This document shows, piece by piece, positions 9,214 to 18,000 of a DNA stretch of 27,410 nucleotides; the stretch's first letter is position 1; each line of letters opens with the position of its first letter. The notes under the pieces were generated by a model. It had not been told where the DNA came from. It ran no database searches and saw only the letters and a program-made list of their open reading frames with translations. The translations under genes were made by a program, and so were the position numbers. This DNA comes from Gracilariopsis chorda (lineage: Eukaryota; Rhodophyta; Florideophyceae; Gracilariales; Gracilariaceae): assembly GCA_003194525.1 (NCBI GenBank), contig NBIV01000689.1, forward strand, positions 1 to 27,410. Direction: 5' to 3'.

Positions 9214-11001
9214 TCACTCTTCGCCGTTGCCCGGGGCGTAACCCCCAGCAAGGCGGTAGGCCAACGCGTCCGCCATGGTGGTGACATCCCCCGATACCTC
9301 GGCAGCGCTAAGACCGGCACCCCGGAGGAAACGTGCGATGATTTCGTTTTCATTCGCCGTCACCCCGCTGGGGATAGAAGGTCCGGCACTTGCCGTTGAA
9401 GGGTCAGCAGCCGGCTCGGCCGGAGATACCCCCTCTGGGAAAGCTTCCGCGCTAGCGCCGGTTTCCTCTACGTCCATCTCCCCGGGTTCTTCCGGTTCGT
9501 TATCGACCATTGGGTCATCCCCGCCGTATGCGTGGTAGTAGTCGTCAGAATCGACGTACCCCACCGGGTGGTCTTCCGGCACATGCCGGGGCGTATCGCG
9601 AAGCTCTCGCGCCTCCTCGGAGGAAATTTCCCGGAACTCCCAGGGGTCGAAGTAGATAAAATCCCCCGCAAGGGCGGTGTTTCTACCCAGTCCCGGGCCA
9701 CCGGTGTTACCGCTGCCGCCATCCAGACGACCGCTTTGCTCCAGCGGGACCTCACTCCAGCTAACGCTGTCGATGTACCCAAGTAATTGGAGGACCTCTT
9801 CATTGTTGGCCTGGCCCCCAAGGGGGATGCGAAGATCCAGGTTTCGGATCGCTGCCCGCACACGCGGTTGAAGGAACCAGAGACGATACTGGTCGTACGC
9901 CTCGTTGAGGATATAAGCCGCATTGCGGGCCGCCCACTCCGTAACCACTACGGACCACAACCCCGACCGGGGATCCTGCATGAGCAGCGAACCGAGGTAC
10001 GTAAGTACCGGCGGAAGTTCTACGTAGCACCCCCGGCAGGCTTCATGGAAGCGCCACCACTCGGGGAGTGCTACGTACCGACCCAGTCGGTGAGGCGGCG
10101 CAATCCGCTCTATCTCCACGTTCTGATACGGGATGAAATACCCGAATCGGGATCGCCAACGCCGCTCATAGCGGATGAAGTTCTGGAGGAAGTTTGACCG
10201 GTATTGCCGGGAAAGATACCTGAACTCCGCCCGAATGATCGGTCGCTCCCAACAAAGGGCCTCTTGCCGCGCTGCGGGGAAATTCCTCCAAGCGAGGGTC
10301 TCGAGGCGGGACAGGTTCTCGCCGTATCCAATCTCCCCGCGAGTGCGGAAGTGGCTAATGTCGAAGCCAAACTCCGGTGGGACCGGTACATCGAACGGAG
10401 CCCGGCTCTGCCGTTGGTACGCCATGCGCGTCAGCGCGGTCTGCGCCGCAGCGACGGTCTCGCCCGAATTCCTTCGGAGGTGGTAACGCGGAATCGCGAT
10501 CCAGTGACGCCAATCCCACGATGTGGTAACTGCTCTGGGCAGATCCCCCGGAAGGGTGTCTGAGCCATCCGCATAAGCGGTGACCAATCCCTCATTGAGG
10601 ACGGCGACCGGGTGAAACCACGGGGCAAGGCGCAGGCGCGACGCGTGATTCCGATTCATCGGGTTGAGCCCCACCAGGGTGTTGTAAGTTGGCCAGTTGG
10701 ACACCGGAGCGGTCCCGGAGGACACCACCGAAGGTGGTAGTGCGAAGGGATGGTCGGCTTCAGCAGCCGTATTTCCCGGTTGTACCGGATTTCGATCGCC
10801 CTGAGGCAGGGGAACTGACCGGAAACCGGTGGTGTATCGCCCGAGAAGTCTCGAAGGTTGGCTGTGGTTGTTGATGTTGTTGTCGTCGTTCATTTCTCCC
10901 TTGTCGAGGGTGGCTGTTGTTGTCGTTTGTGCACTTGAGGACTCTGGTGCAGAGGAATTTACCGGAGAACCGGAGACAAAGCACGCGCTTTTATCACCCA
11001 T
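9214..11001 (-). CDS. Antisense accessory ORF of the Ty3 element, 595 aa, function unknown
   Basis: A single open frame begins at an ATG (10999-11001), about 57 bp from the 3' LTR, and runs on the opposite strand toward the end of pol. Such a length without a stop is unlikely by chance. The first 60 residues or so are polar and low-complexity (Ser, Thr, Asn, Gln). The middle, about 110-420, is rich in Arg, Trp, Tyr and Phe and looks folded (motifs such as WRHWIAIPRYHLRR and PEWWRFHEACRGCYVE). The end, about 450-570, is acidic then Pro/Ala-rich, closing with a short ordered-looking segment (NEIIARFLRGAGLSAAEV). I see no signal peptide, membrane span or zinc motif, and recognise no family. Antisense extra ORFs are known in some plant Ty3 elements (Tat/Ogre, Retand), but I see no clear similarity. 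An antisense promoter in the 3' LTR would be needed. The right copy keeps the same start and C-terminus but is deleted inside. Confidence 0.7.
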   Translation of the reverse strand: MGDKSACFVSGSPVNSSAPESSSAQTTTTATLDKGEMNDDNNINNHSQPSRLLGRYTTGFRSVPLPQGDRNPVQPGNTAAEADHPFALPPSVVSSGTAPVSNWPTYNTLVGLNPMNRNHASRLRLAPWFHPVAVLNEGLVTAYADGSDTLPGDLPRAVTTSWDWRHWIAIPRYHLRRNSGETVAAAQTALTRMAYQRQSRAPFDVPVPPEFGFDISHFRTRGEIGYGENLSRLETLAWRNFPAARQEALCWERPIIRAEFRYLSRQYRSNFLQNFIRYERRWRSRFGYFIPYQNVEIERIAPPHRLGRYVALPEWWRFHEACRGCYVELPPVLTYLGSLLMQDPRSGLWSVVVTEWAARNAAYILNEAYDQYRLWFLQPRVRAAIRNLDLRIPLGGQANNEEVLQLLGYIDSVSWSEVPLEQSGRLDGGSGNTGGPGLGRNTALAGDFIYFDPWEFREISSEEARELRDTPRHVPEDHPVGYVDSDDYYHAYGGDDPMVDNEPEEPGEMDVEETGASAEAFPEGVSPAEPAADPSTASAGPSIPSGVTANENEIIARFLRGAGLSAAEVSGDVTTMADALAYRLAGGYAPGNGEE

Positions 11002-11043
11002 TTTCGTCTGGGAATCCTCCGCGTCCGCGGTCGTTTTCCCGTC

Positions 11044-11058
11044 TTAAGGGGGGGGATA
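11044..11058 (+). other. Polypurine tract (PPT) next to LTR B
   Basis: A run of A and G with a long G stretch directly precedes LTR B, the expected start site for plus-strand DNA synthesis. The matching tract before LTR D is at 21480-21491. Confidence 0.75.
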
Positions 11059-11865
11059 TGAAGTGCAACGCCCTCAGGGAGGGATTCTGGGTACTTGAAC
11101 GCTTTCCCGATATTATCGGTTGTGTAGTGTGTATATGAACTACGCCCCACAATGGTGGGTATGGACACGTGGGACACGGTTTTGGGTCAATTGGCGGTTG
11201 GCCACAGTAGTGGATGTTGCCACGGAATGTGGAGTATTTTAGTTAATTTTATTTATTATTTCTACACCCATTTCTGGGAAGCTAGTACTTAGTGCGACGG
11301 CGCACTGCCGTCGCACCAGTAAACCTTCCCCAACAAGGGACCCCAACCTGGGGAATTGGCTCTGAGCTTTACCGCCTCCGCGTGTTCTCAACTCCTCCTT
11401 GGAGGGAAGCACCGTAGTGTACGGAAGTTCAACCCCCTTGCACATCTAAAGGAGACCCATCATTGGGAGTACTAATTGTTCCAATCATATTGGTGTTTCG
11501 CCCTGTATAGGGAGTCCTGTCCACCGGCATCGCCGTATCTACTCGTCGCTCTCGCGACCCACTCGTCCTTCCTCTTTCCCCTTTTTAGGGTAGCACCTCC
11601 CGCTATCCGCGGCCCTCGTGTGCGCATCCGCTCACACACCCCCACTTACGTGGAAACATACCTCTACTGAGGACCACACCCCGCTCACGCGGATACCGAT
11701 TCTTCGCCTTCACCTCCTTGCGCGAGTCGCGACAGGTGTCCCTGGTCTTACAAACCGGCTTCGCCGTGACACCTCTGGGAGGGCTCTACCCAACTGGGTT
11801 CACCTCGTGAGAGGAAGATCCCGGACGTCTTTCGGTGTTTTTCCCCTTTGGGGCATTGCACCACA
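11059..11865 (+). repeat. LTR B (one LTR of E2, plus orientation)
   Basis: 807 bp, TGAAGTGCAACG...TTGCACCACA. It shares variants with LTR C against A and D: TTTCTACACCC, CATCATTGG, GGGAGTCCTG, GGCATCGCCG, AGGACCACAC and CTTACAAACC. It is followed not by a PBS or by host DNA but by inverted gag sequence. Confidence 0.92.
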
Positions 11866-11870
11866 ACTTT
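11866..11870. repeat. Autointegration junction 1: ACTTT (inverted copy of AAAGT)
   Basis: Immediately after the CA end of LTR B comes ACTTT and then the reverse complement of the gag/pol border (compare CACCGGGG here with CCCCGGTG at 3487-3494). Its partner AAAGT abuts the outer end of LTR C at 15042-15046. The uninterrupted site in the left copy is AAAAT at 3495-3499, one base different. Paired 5-bp duplications exactly at LTR termini mark an integrase event. Confidence 0.85.
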
Positions 11871-11953
11871 CACCGGGGAGCGAGGCGAGGACGCCTCGGG
11901 CGCCAACAGCCTCGTTCTTGAGGACGCCTCTCCCAAAGGGGAGACTCCCTCAG

Positions 11954-14128
11954 TTAGTTTTCCACCTTCGGCGGTGGGTTGGTTTCCTCGACAACGAGTG
12001 CTTCATCCCGTTGACGGGGGTTTCTATCCGCATAAGCGGGGGTTGCAACGGATGGTTGCGTGATCTCCCGAATCGGGGTGTATGAAGCTTGCCGCGCACG
12101 CGGGGTCTGTGGTAGGGCGTGGGAAAAGTCTGTTTTAGCACGGAGGTAGGAAGCCGTCGGGACGGAACGTTTCTCCTCTGGAGTGAGGGCCTCATAATTT
12201 GCCACCACCTTGGCCATATCCTTCAGTGAACAAATACACTGAGGAGAGGTATGGCCATGGGCATAGCACAGGTGGCAAATGAGAGCCAGCACCGCGACAC
12301 GCGGATTATTATTCCGAGTATCGGAGAAGCGAACCGCAGGGCGGGTGTCAGTCCATCCAGGCCGTTGATAACGGGATTGACCGTTTGAAAACGGGAGTCG
12401 TTGGGGTTGAACCCGACTGTTACCACCGTATAGAACGGGATCTTCTGTTCCCGTATCATGGGTCATCTCCGTCGTTGACGGTAACTCACTGGTGGGTATC
12501 GACACACCATCCCCCTGCGCTAAATGCACGGTATCAAATCCCTGTCCAGGGTTCCCATCCGCGGTGAGCGGGAGAAAGGAAGCTTCGCTTTCCAGCAACA
12601 ACGCCTTGGCGGATTTAGACCGATTGTTCGGAGTTCTTGCACGAAGTGCATCCCCTTCCGCTCGAGCGTGTTGGACCAGCTCGAGGTAGGTGATCCTTCG
12701 CTTGTCCTCCCGATAACGGGTAACTAAATTCCGGATTGCCGGGTCAAGACCATCAATGAACATGGTACTGCGCTCCCCAGCGGGGTATACGTTACCACAT
12801 CTGTGGAAAGCCTTGTTAAGGCGCACCGAGTAATCGGTCTCGGTCTCTCCAGCACGCTGGCGTGTATCTCGCAAAGCGAGGATAGCCTGCTGAATAGCGG
12901 TGTTGGTGGCGTAGGAGCGCAGAAGATACTGCACAGCCTCCGGCCAGCAAGTAACTCCTCCCTCGGAGGCGCGAGAAGATCCTCTGACAGAGGTGTATTG
13001 GTCCTCCGCCACTCCCCGTAAGAAATACGGTAAAGCCAAATAGGCTTGTCCCTCATTCATACCGAGGATATCGGCCTCCGCTACAAAGCGGGATAGGAAA
13101 TCCAGTACTAGGACTGGGTCCTCTCCAGTAAAATACTGGTTGCGGAGCGAGAGCTGCATTCGCTTAATGCATTCTCGCACTTTTCCCGTACCACGGGGCG
13201 TACGTCCAAGTGACGAATCTTCAAGCCGGTAGTACCGGTATGATAAAAGCTTCCGGTAATCCGGGTTTGTCGGTTTCAATTCCCGGAGACCGGGGTGTCT
13301 TCTCCCCTTCTGGCGGGTTCGGACCACACCTTCAGTGGCCGATGACCGCTTCGAGCGGGAGGAGTAGCCTCGCTTCTCGTCCTCCGAGTCGGAGTCCGAG
13401 GAGCTCGAGCTAACCGAATGATTTCGGGGTGAGTCCGACGATGTCGAAGAATCGGAGTCCGAATATTTTCGGTGATGTTTCCGTCGGTGACGGCGTTTCT
13501 TCTTCCCAGCAAGCTGGTCGTTGTGCGATGCCTCGTTGACCGGATCACCCGGGGATGGTTTGTCCATGAGGACGAACTGCTCCAGCGTCTCCAGGCGGGC
13601 ACCAATCCGATCAAATCGGGCTTCAACTCCTTCGATGAAGGGGGCGGGTTGTCCCAAACTCTCCAACACGGAGTTGACGTCAGACCGTAAAATACGGAGC
13701 TCCTCGGCGACCTCCTTTACGGGGGTTGCCGAGAATACCTCTTGGAGGGATTTTAGTTCCCCTACAAGGGTGTCATGGGCGGTCCACAGAGCGCGGACCT
13801 GGGATTCCAGGGAAGTCCCCTGGGGGGTGTTATCGCCCGTTCCACGGGGGCTTGAAGCCGCGACAGCGGGAGCAGGCCGGGGTGCCTGGGGCACTGCGGC
13901 AACAGCCGGAGTCGATGCTGCATTCCCCTGCGGGGGCGATAACGAGGGCAAAAGGAGGTTCCAGGGTTCCCGGTCGGGGGTATCATTCCGCGATGAAGCG
14001 GCGCCAGCACGGCTGGAACTTGTCCGTATAGGGATACAGGGTACGAACCGAACTTCGGAAGAGTCCGCGTTGTCGCGGGAGCGACTACGCGTAACCACTG
14101 GCTCCGCGTCGGAGGGATTTCTCGACAT
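11954..14128 (-). CDS. gag: Gag polyprotein of E2 (intact, in the inverted block)
   Basis: 724 aa from an ATG at 14126-14128, in the usual place downstream of LTR C and its PBS. Order: a Ser/Pro/Ala-rich N-terminus; a probable coiled-coil near 110-190 (EVAEELRILRSDVNSVLESL); a strongly basic block (KKKRRHRRKHHRK), probably a nuclear localisation or nucleic-acid-binding signal; a Ser/Asp/Arg-rich stretch like an RS domain; a retrotransposon Gag capsid-like region, about 310-490; and a CCHC zinc knuckle, C-x2-C-x4-H-x4-C, at about 618-631, for binding element RNA. The stop is TAA, with the same downstream hairpin as the left copy, but the inversion has cut it from pol: about 90 bp after the gag stop the strand runs into LTR B in antisense. 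It could make Gag alone. Confidence 0.9.
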   Translation of the reverse strand: MSRNPSDAEPVVTRSRSRDNADSSEVRFVPCIPIRTSSSRAGAASSRNDTPDREPWNLLLPSLSPPQGNAASTPAVAAVPQAPRPAPAVAASSPRGTGDNTPQGTSLESQVRALWTAHDTLVGELKSLQEVFSATPVKEVAEELRILRSDVNSVLESLGQPAPFIEGVEARFDRIGARLETLEQFVLMDKPSPGDPVNEASHNDQLAGKKKRRHRRKHHRKYSDSDSSTSSDSPRNHSVSSSSSDSDSEDEKRGYSSRSKRSSATEGVVRTRQKGRRHPGLRELKPTNPDYRKLLSYRYYRLEDSSLGRTPRGTGKVRECIKRMQLSLRNQYFTGEDPVLVLDFLSRFVAEADILGMNEGQAYLALPYFLRGVAEDQYTSVRGSSRASEGGVTCWPEAVQYLLRSYATNTAIQQAILALRDTRQRAGETETDYSVRLNKAFHRCGNVYPAGERSTMFIDGLDPAIRNLVTRYREDKRRITYLELVQHARAEGDALRARTPNNRSKSAKALLLESEASFLPLTADGNPGQGFDTVHLAQGDGVSIPTSELPSTTEMTHDTGTEDPVLYGGNSRVQPQRLPFSNGQSRYQRPGWTDTRPAVRFSDTRNNNPRVAVLALICHLCYAHGHTSPQCICSLKDMAKVVANYEALTPEEKRSVPTASYLRAKTDFSHALPQTPRARQASYTPIREITQPSVATPAYADRNPRQRDEALVVEETNPPPKVEN

Positions 14129-14209
14129 GAGAAAATACCGTTACGACGGGAAACGATCACGGAACTTCCGGTGAATGAAAACAAACCTCGTAAGAGGGAA
14201 AACAAAAAC

Positions 14210-14230
14210 CGATTCTAGGTCGGGAGACCA
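14210..14230 (-). other. Primer-binding site of E2, inverted
   Basis: It is identical to the PBS at 1139-1159 but on the minus strand, three bases from the inner end of LTR C. It confirms that LTR C is a 5' LTR and that the whole LTR-PBS-gag block was inverted as one piece. Confidence 0.72.
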
Positions 14231-14233
14231 CTT

Positions 14234-15041
14234 TGTGGTGCAATGCCCCAAAGGGGAAAAACACCGAAAGACGTCCGGGATCTTCCTCTCACGAGGTGAA
14301 CCCAGTTGGGTAGAGCCCTCCCAGAGGTGTCACGGCGAAGCCGGTTTGTAAGACCAGGGACACCTGTCGCGACTCGCGCAGGGAGGTGAAGGCGAAGAAT
14401 CGGTATCCGCGTGAGCGGGGTGTGGTCCTCAGTAGAGGTATGTTTCCACGTAAGTGGGGGTGTGTGAGCGGATGCGCACACGAGGGCCGCGGATAGCGGG
14501 AGGTGCTACCCTAAAAAGGGGAAAGAGGAAGGACGAGGTGGGTCGCGAGAGCGACGAGTAGATACGGCGATGCCGGTGGACAGGACTCCCTATACAGGGC
14601 GAAACACCAATATGATTGGAACAATTAGTACTCCCAATGATGGGTCTCCTTTAGATGTGCAAGGGGGGTGAACTTCCGTACACTACGGTGCTTCCCTCCA
14701 AGGAGGAGTTGAGAACACGCGGAGGCGGTAAAGCTCAGAGCCAATTCCCCAGGTTGGGGTCCCTTGTTGGGGAAGGTTTACTGGTGCGACGGCAGTGCGC
14801 CGTCGCACTAAGTACTAGCTTCCCAGAAATGGGTGTAGAAATAATAAATAAAATTAACTAAAATACTCCACATTCCGTGGCAACATCCACTACTGTGGCC
14901 AACCGCCAATTGACCCAAAACCGTGTCCCACGTGTCCATATCCACCGTAGTGGGGCGTAGTTCATATACACACTACACAACCGATAATATCGGGAAAGCG
15001 TTCAAGTACCCAGAATCCCTCCCTGAGGGCGTTGCACTTCA
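14234..15041 (-). repeat. LTR C (5' LTR of E2, inverted)
   Basis: 808 bp on the minus strand, from TGAAGTGCAACG (outer end at 15041) to TTGCACCACA (14234). It shares its diagnostic variants with LTR B. No other LTR on the minus strand in the window could be its partner, so it cannot be one end of an ordinary nested insertion. It has kept the 2-bp-longer CCCACCTCG form that LTR B lacks one base of. Confidence 0.92.
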
Positions 15042-15046
15042 AAAGT
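15042..15046. repeat. Autointegration junction 2: AAAGT
   Basis: AAAGT directly follows the outer end of LTR C, and pol then continues on the plus strand (CCTCTCGAGG, as at 3500-3509). With ACTTT at 11866-11870 it forms the 5-bp duplication expected when both ends of a cDNA attack one site inside the same molecule. Confidence 0.85.
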
Positions 15047-18000
15047 CCTCTCGAGGAAAGACACCGCTGACGCGGACTCTGCGCACCTCGGTGTGTTGCG
15101 TCGCCCGTGGATACGGAGTAAAAATCCCCGGATTCCCGGTAGAGTCTTGGTCTTGGCCAAGCGCAATTATAAGGTCTATGCCGACCTTGGCCTTGACCCC
15201 CAGTTTATGGTGAGGTTTCTCACTGTCCTGGATACAGGTACAGGCCCCAACTTCGTTGTGGAATCATTGTTACCCCCGCTTGTGCGGTCTCGTATCCGCT
15301 CTGACGCGGTCCCCGACATTTCGGATGCGAATAACAACCCGTTACAAACGGTGGGCACAGTGGACCTCGTCGTGAGACTTGGTACCTCCGTGGTGAAGTT
15401 GGACTTCATCGTTTGCCGTTCATTGGCAGCACCAGTCATACTGGGATGTGATTACTGCGACAGATTTGTCGACGCAATCAGGCCCCGCCTCAGGCGTGTA
15501 GAACTTGACGACGGATCGTCCGTTCCGATTGTTCGCCGCCCGCTAAAGCGGTCCTCTCGGAAACAAGTTCCGCTCCCTGCTGCGCAGGAACCACCGCCCG
15601 CGTCCCGCGAGTCCACCAAGCTCCGCGTCGCTGCCTCGGTTTCTATACCGGCTGAGTCCCAAGTCTGGGTGCAGGTAAATTCCCGTCAACACGGTCTTCG
15701 GGTTATACAACCCCTCGCCTCGTTGTACGAGAAATCCCAGCTGGCGCTGGCTAATGGAATTGTCTCCATTTCCCCGGATGTTCCTTTCCGGATATTGGTT
15801 GCCAACCTTGGCAAACACCCCCAGTATCTGGTCAAACACCAAGTAATTGGGAGTGTAACCCCCCATCCTATGGGAATGCTGCCAACAACGATGACAGCCG
15901 CCGATGTACTCGGAGTTACCACCTCTTCTGAGGAGTTCGCCCCGCCGTCCGAAGACGTCAAGTCTAAGGAGGGGGAGGAAACCGCTACTTCAGCGCCGAG
16001 CATACCGATTAACTCGGAATTGCGAACCACACCTGTTCCACAGGACAATGCTCCATCGAGCAATGACCGGATTGATCCGGAAAAAAGCACTTGAAGCACT
16101 GGACTTCAGCCACGTGCCAGAGTCGCACCGCGACAAACTCCGTACTATGTTACGGGAATTCACCACAATGTGGGATGGCTCGCTTGGCGAGATTAATGCA
16201 ACGGAACACCGGATCGATTTAATCCCCGGTGCGCGACCGGTTGCACAACCCCCTTACAGGGCAGGTCCGAAAGCTCGGGAAGAGGAGCAGTCCCAGGTGG
16301 ACAAGATGCTCCGCGCAGGTGTGATTGAGCCCGCTCAATCACCCTGGGCATCCCCAGTTGTACTGGCTTTAAAGGCCGACGGAACCTGGAGGTTCTGTGT
16401 CGACTACCGCCGGCTCAATGCCGTGACTGTTAGGGACACGTACCCCATCCCTCGTATGGACGAGTGCATTGACTCCCTTGGAGACGCCACCGTGTTCACG
16501 GCCCTTGATGCCAATTGGGGATATTGGCAAGTACCTGTCAGACAGGAGGATCGTGACAAAACCGCATTCACCTGCCATGCTGGAACGTACCGCTTCAAGC
16601 GGATGCCATTTGGGTTAACCAACGCCCCCGCCACCTTTCAGCGTGCAGTAAATATTCTGCTCAACCGCTTTAAGTGGCGGAGTTGTCTGGTCTACCTTGA
16701 TAATATCATCATCTTCTCCAACTCGTTGGACGACCATCTCACTCACGTCCGAGACGTGCTGACCGTACTCCGCGATGCGGGAATTACCCTCAAGTTGAGG
16801 AAATGCGAGTTTTTCACAGATACTGTGAAGTATCTGGGTCACATTATCCGTCCTGGACGGTTAGCGATCGAGAAAGCTCGAGTCAAATCCCTCGTTGAGG
16901 CGAAAGAACCCCGTACTCAAACGGAACTGCGCTCCTTTCTGGGACTGGTCAACGTCTATCGACGGTTTATCCCGAACTTTTCGGATACTGCAGCGCCCCT
17001 GAACGCGTTGTTGCGAAAGGGGAACCCCCCCAAACTGGGAACATTTACGCCCGAGCAATCGGAAGCTTTTAACTCCTTAAAGGAGGCTGTCACATCAGCA
17101 CTAATCCTACATCTCCCAAACTTGGGTTGCCATACTCCGTAGATACGGACTCAAGCGACTACCAAGTCGGGTGTGCTCTTTTTCAAACCACCCCCGAGGG
17201 GGAACGGCATCCAATTGGTTATTGGTCACGTTCGCTCAATGTTCATGAGCGGAACTACTCCGTATCGGAGAAAGAGTGCCTCGCCGTCGTATGGGCGATG
17301 AACACTCTGCGCCCCTACCTTATGGGAATTCACTTCACCGTGTACACGGATCATTCCTCATTGAGGTGGTTGATGAATATCTCCGACCCGTCGGGACGCC
17401 TCATGCGCTGGAGACTCCGCCTCGCGGAATATGACTTTCAAGTCATTTATAAAAAGGGTGCGCAGAACACCCAGGCCGACGCTTTATCGCAGTTACCCAC
17501 AAGTGGGGAAGCACTCCCAACGGAGAATGATGAAGTCCCATGCTTCATGGCTATAGACCCGGGTGATCCGGAACATGCCGTCGAGGCTAGGCCAGAAACC
17601 TGGGACGAGGATGCTGATTTTGACGAACTACTCGCATCGCGAGATAAATCTGAGAACCCGTTACCGGGAAACTTTGTACCGGTATCACCGGAAGAAATGA
17701 TCCGAGAACAATTCGGCGACCCATTCTGTACGAGAATTCGTGCCCGTATCAACGGTGGTGAAGATCTCTCTTTCGGGGTTAACGACAAAGGCTACCTCGT
17801 AAGAAAGGTTGAAGCCCGCCCACAGATTGTGGTACCACATTCCCTGCAATCGCGGGTGTTACATCTATCACACTACGCCCCCATTGGAGGTCACCCAGGT
17901 GGGAGGAAACTCTACCTAACCCTGCGAAGGGATTTCTATTGGCCCGCAATGGCGGTGGATTGCTACGCAACTGTGCGGTTTTGTAGCAAATGCGCGAAGA

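Noticed and set aside
9214..11001. Envelope-like gene
   Set aside because: Wrong strand relative to gag-pol, and no signal peptide or membrane span is visible.
11059..15041. Ordinary nested insertion of a minus-strand Ty3 element between LTR B and LTR C
   Set aside because: A minus-strand element would need two LTRs on that strand; only C is. B is plus. The 5-bp words abut B's right end and C's right end, not both ends of one unit.
11059..15041. Simple inversion by recombination between inverted LTRs B and C
   Set aside because: Flipping the segment back still leaves LTR C inverted between gag and pol, so it does not restore a normal element, and it would not create 5-bp duplications.
16975..17045. 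Third frameshift in right pol at the long C run
   Set aside because: The right copy has C7A3 where the left has C6A3G, but total length is equal, so these are substitutions and the frame is unchanged.
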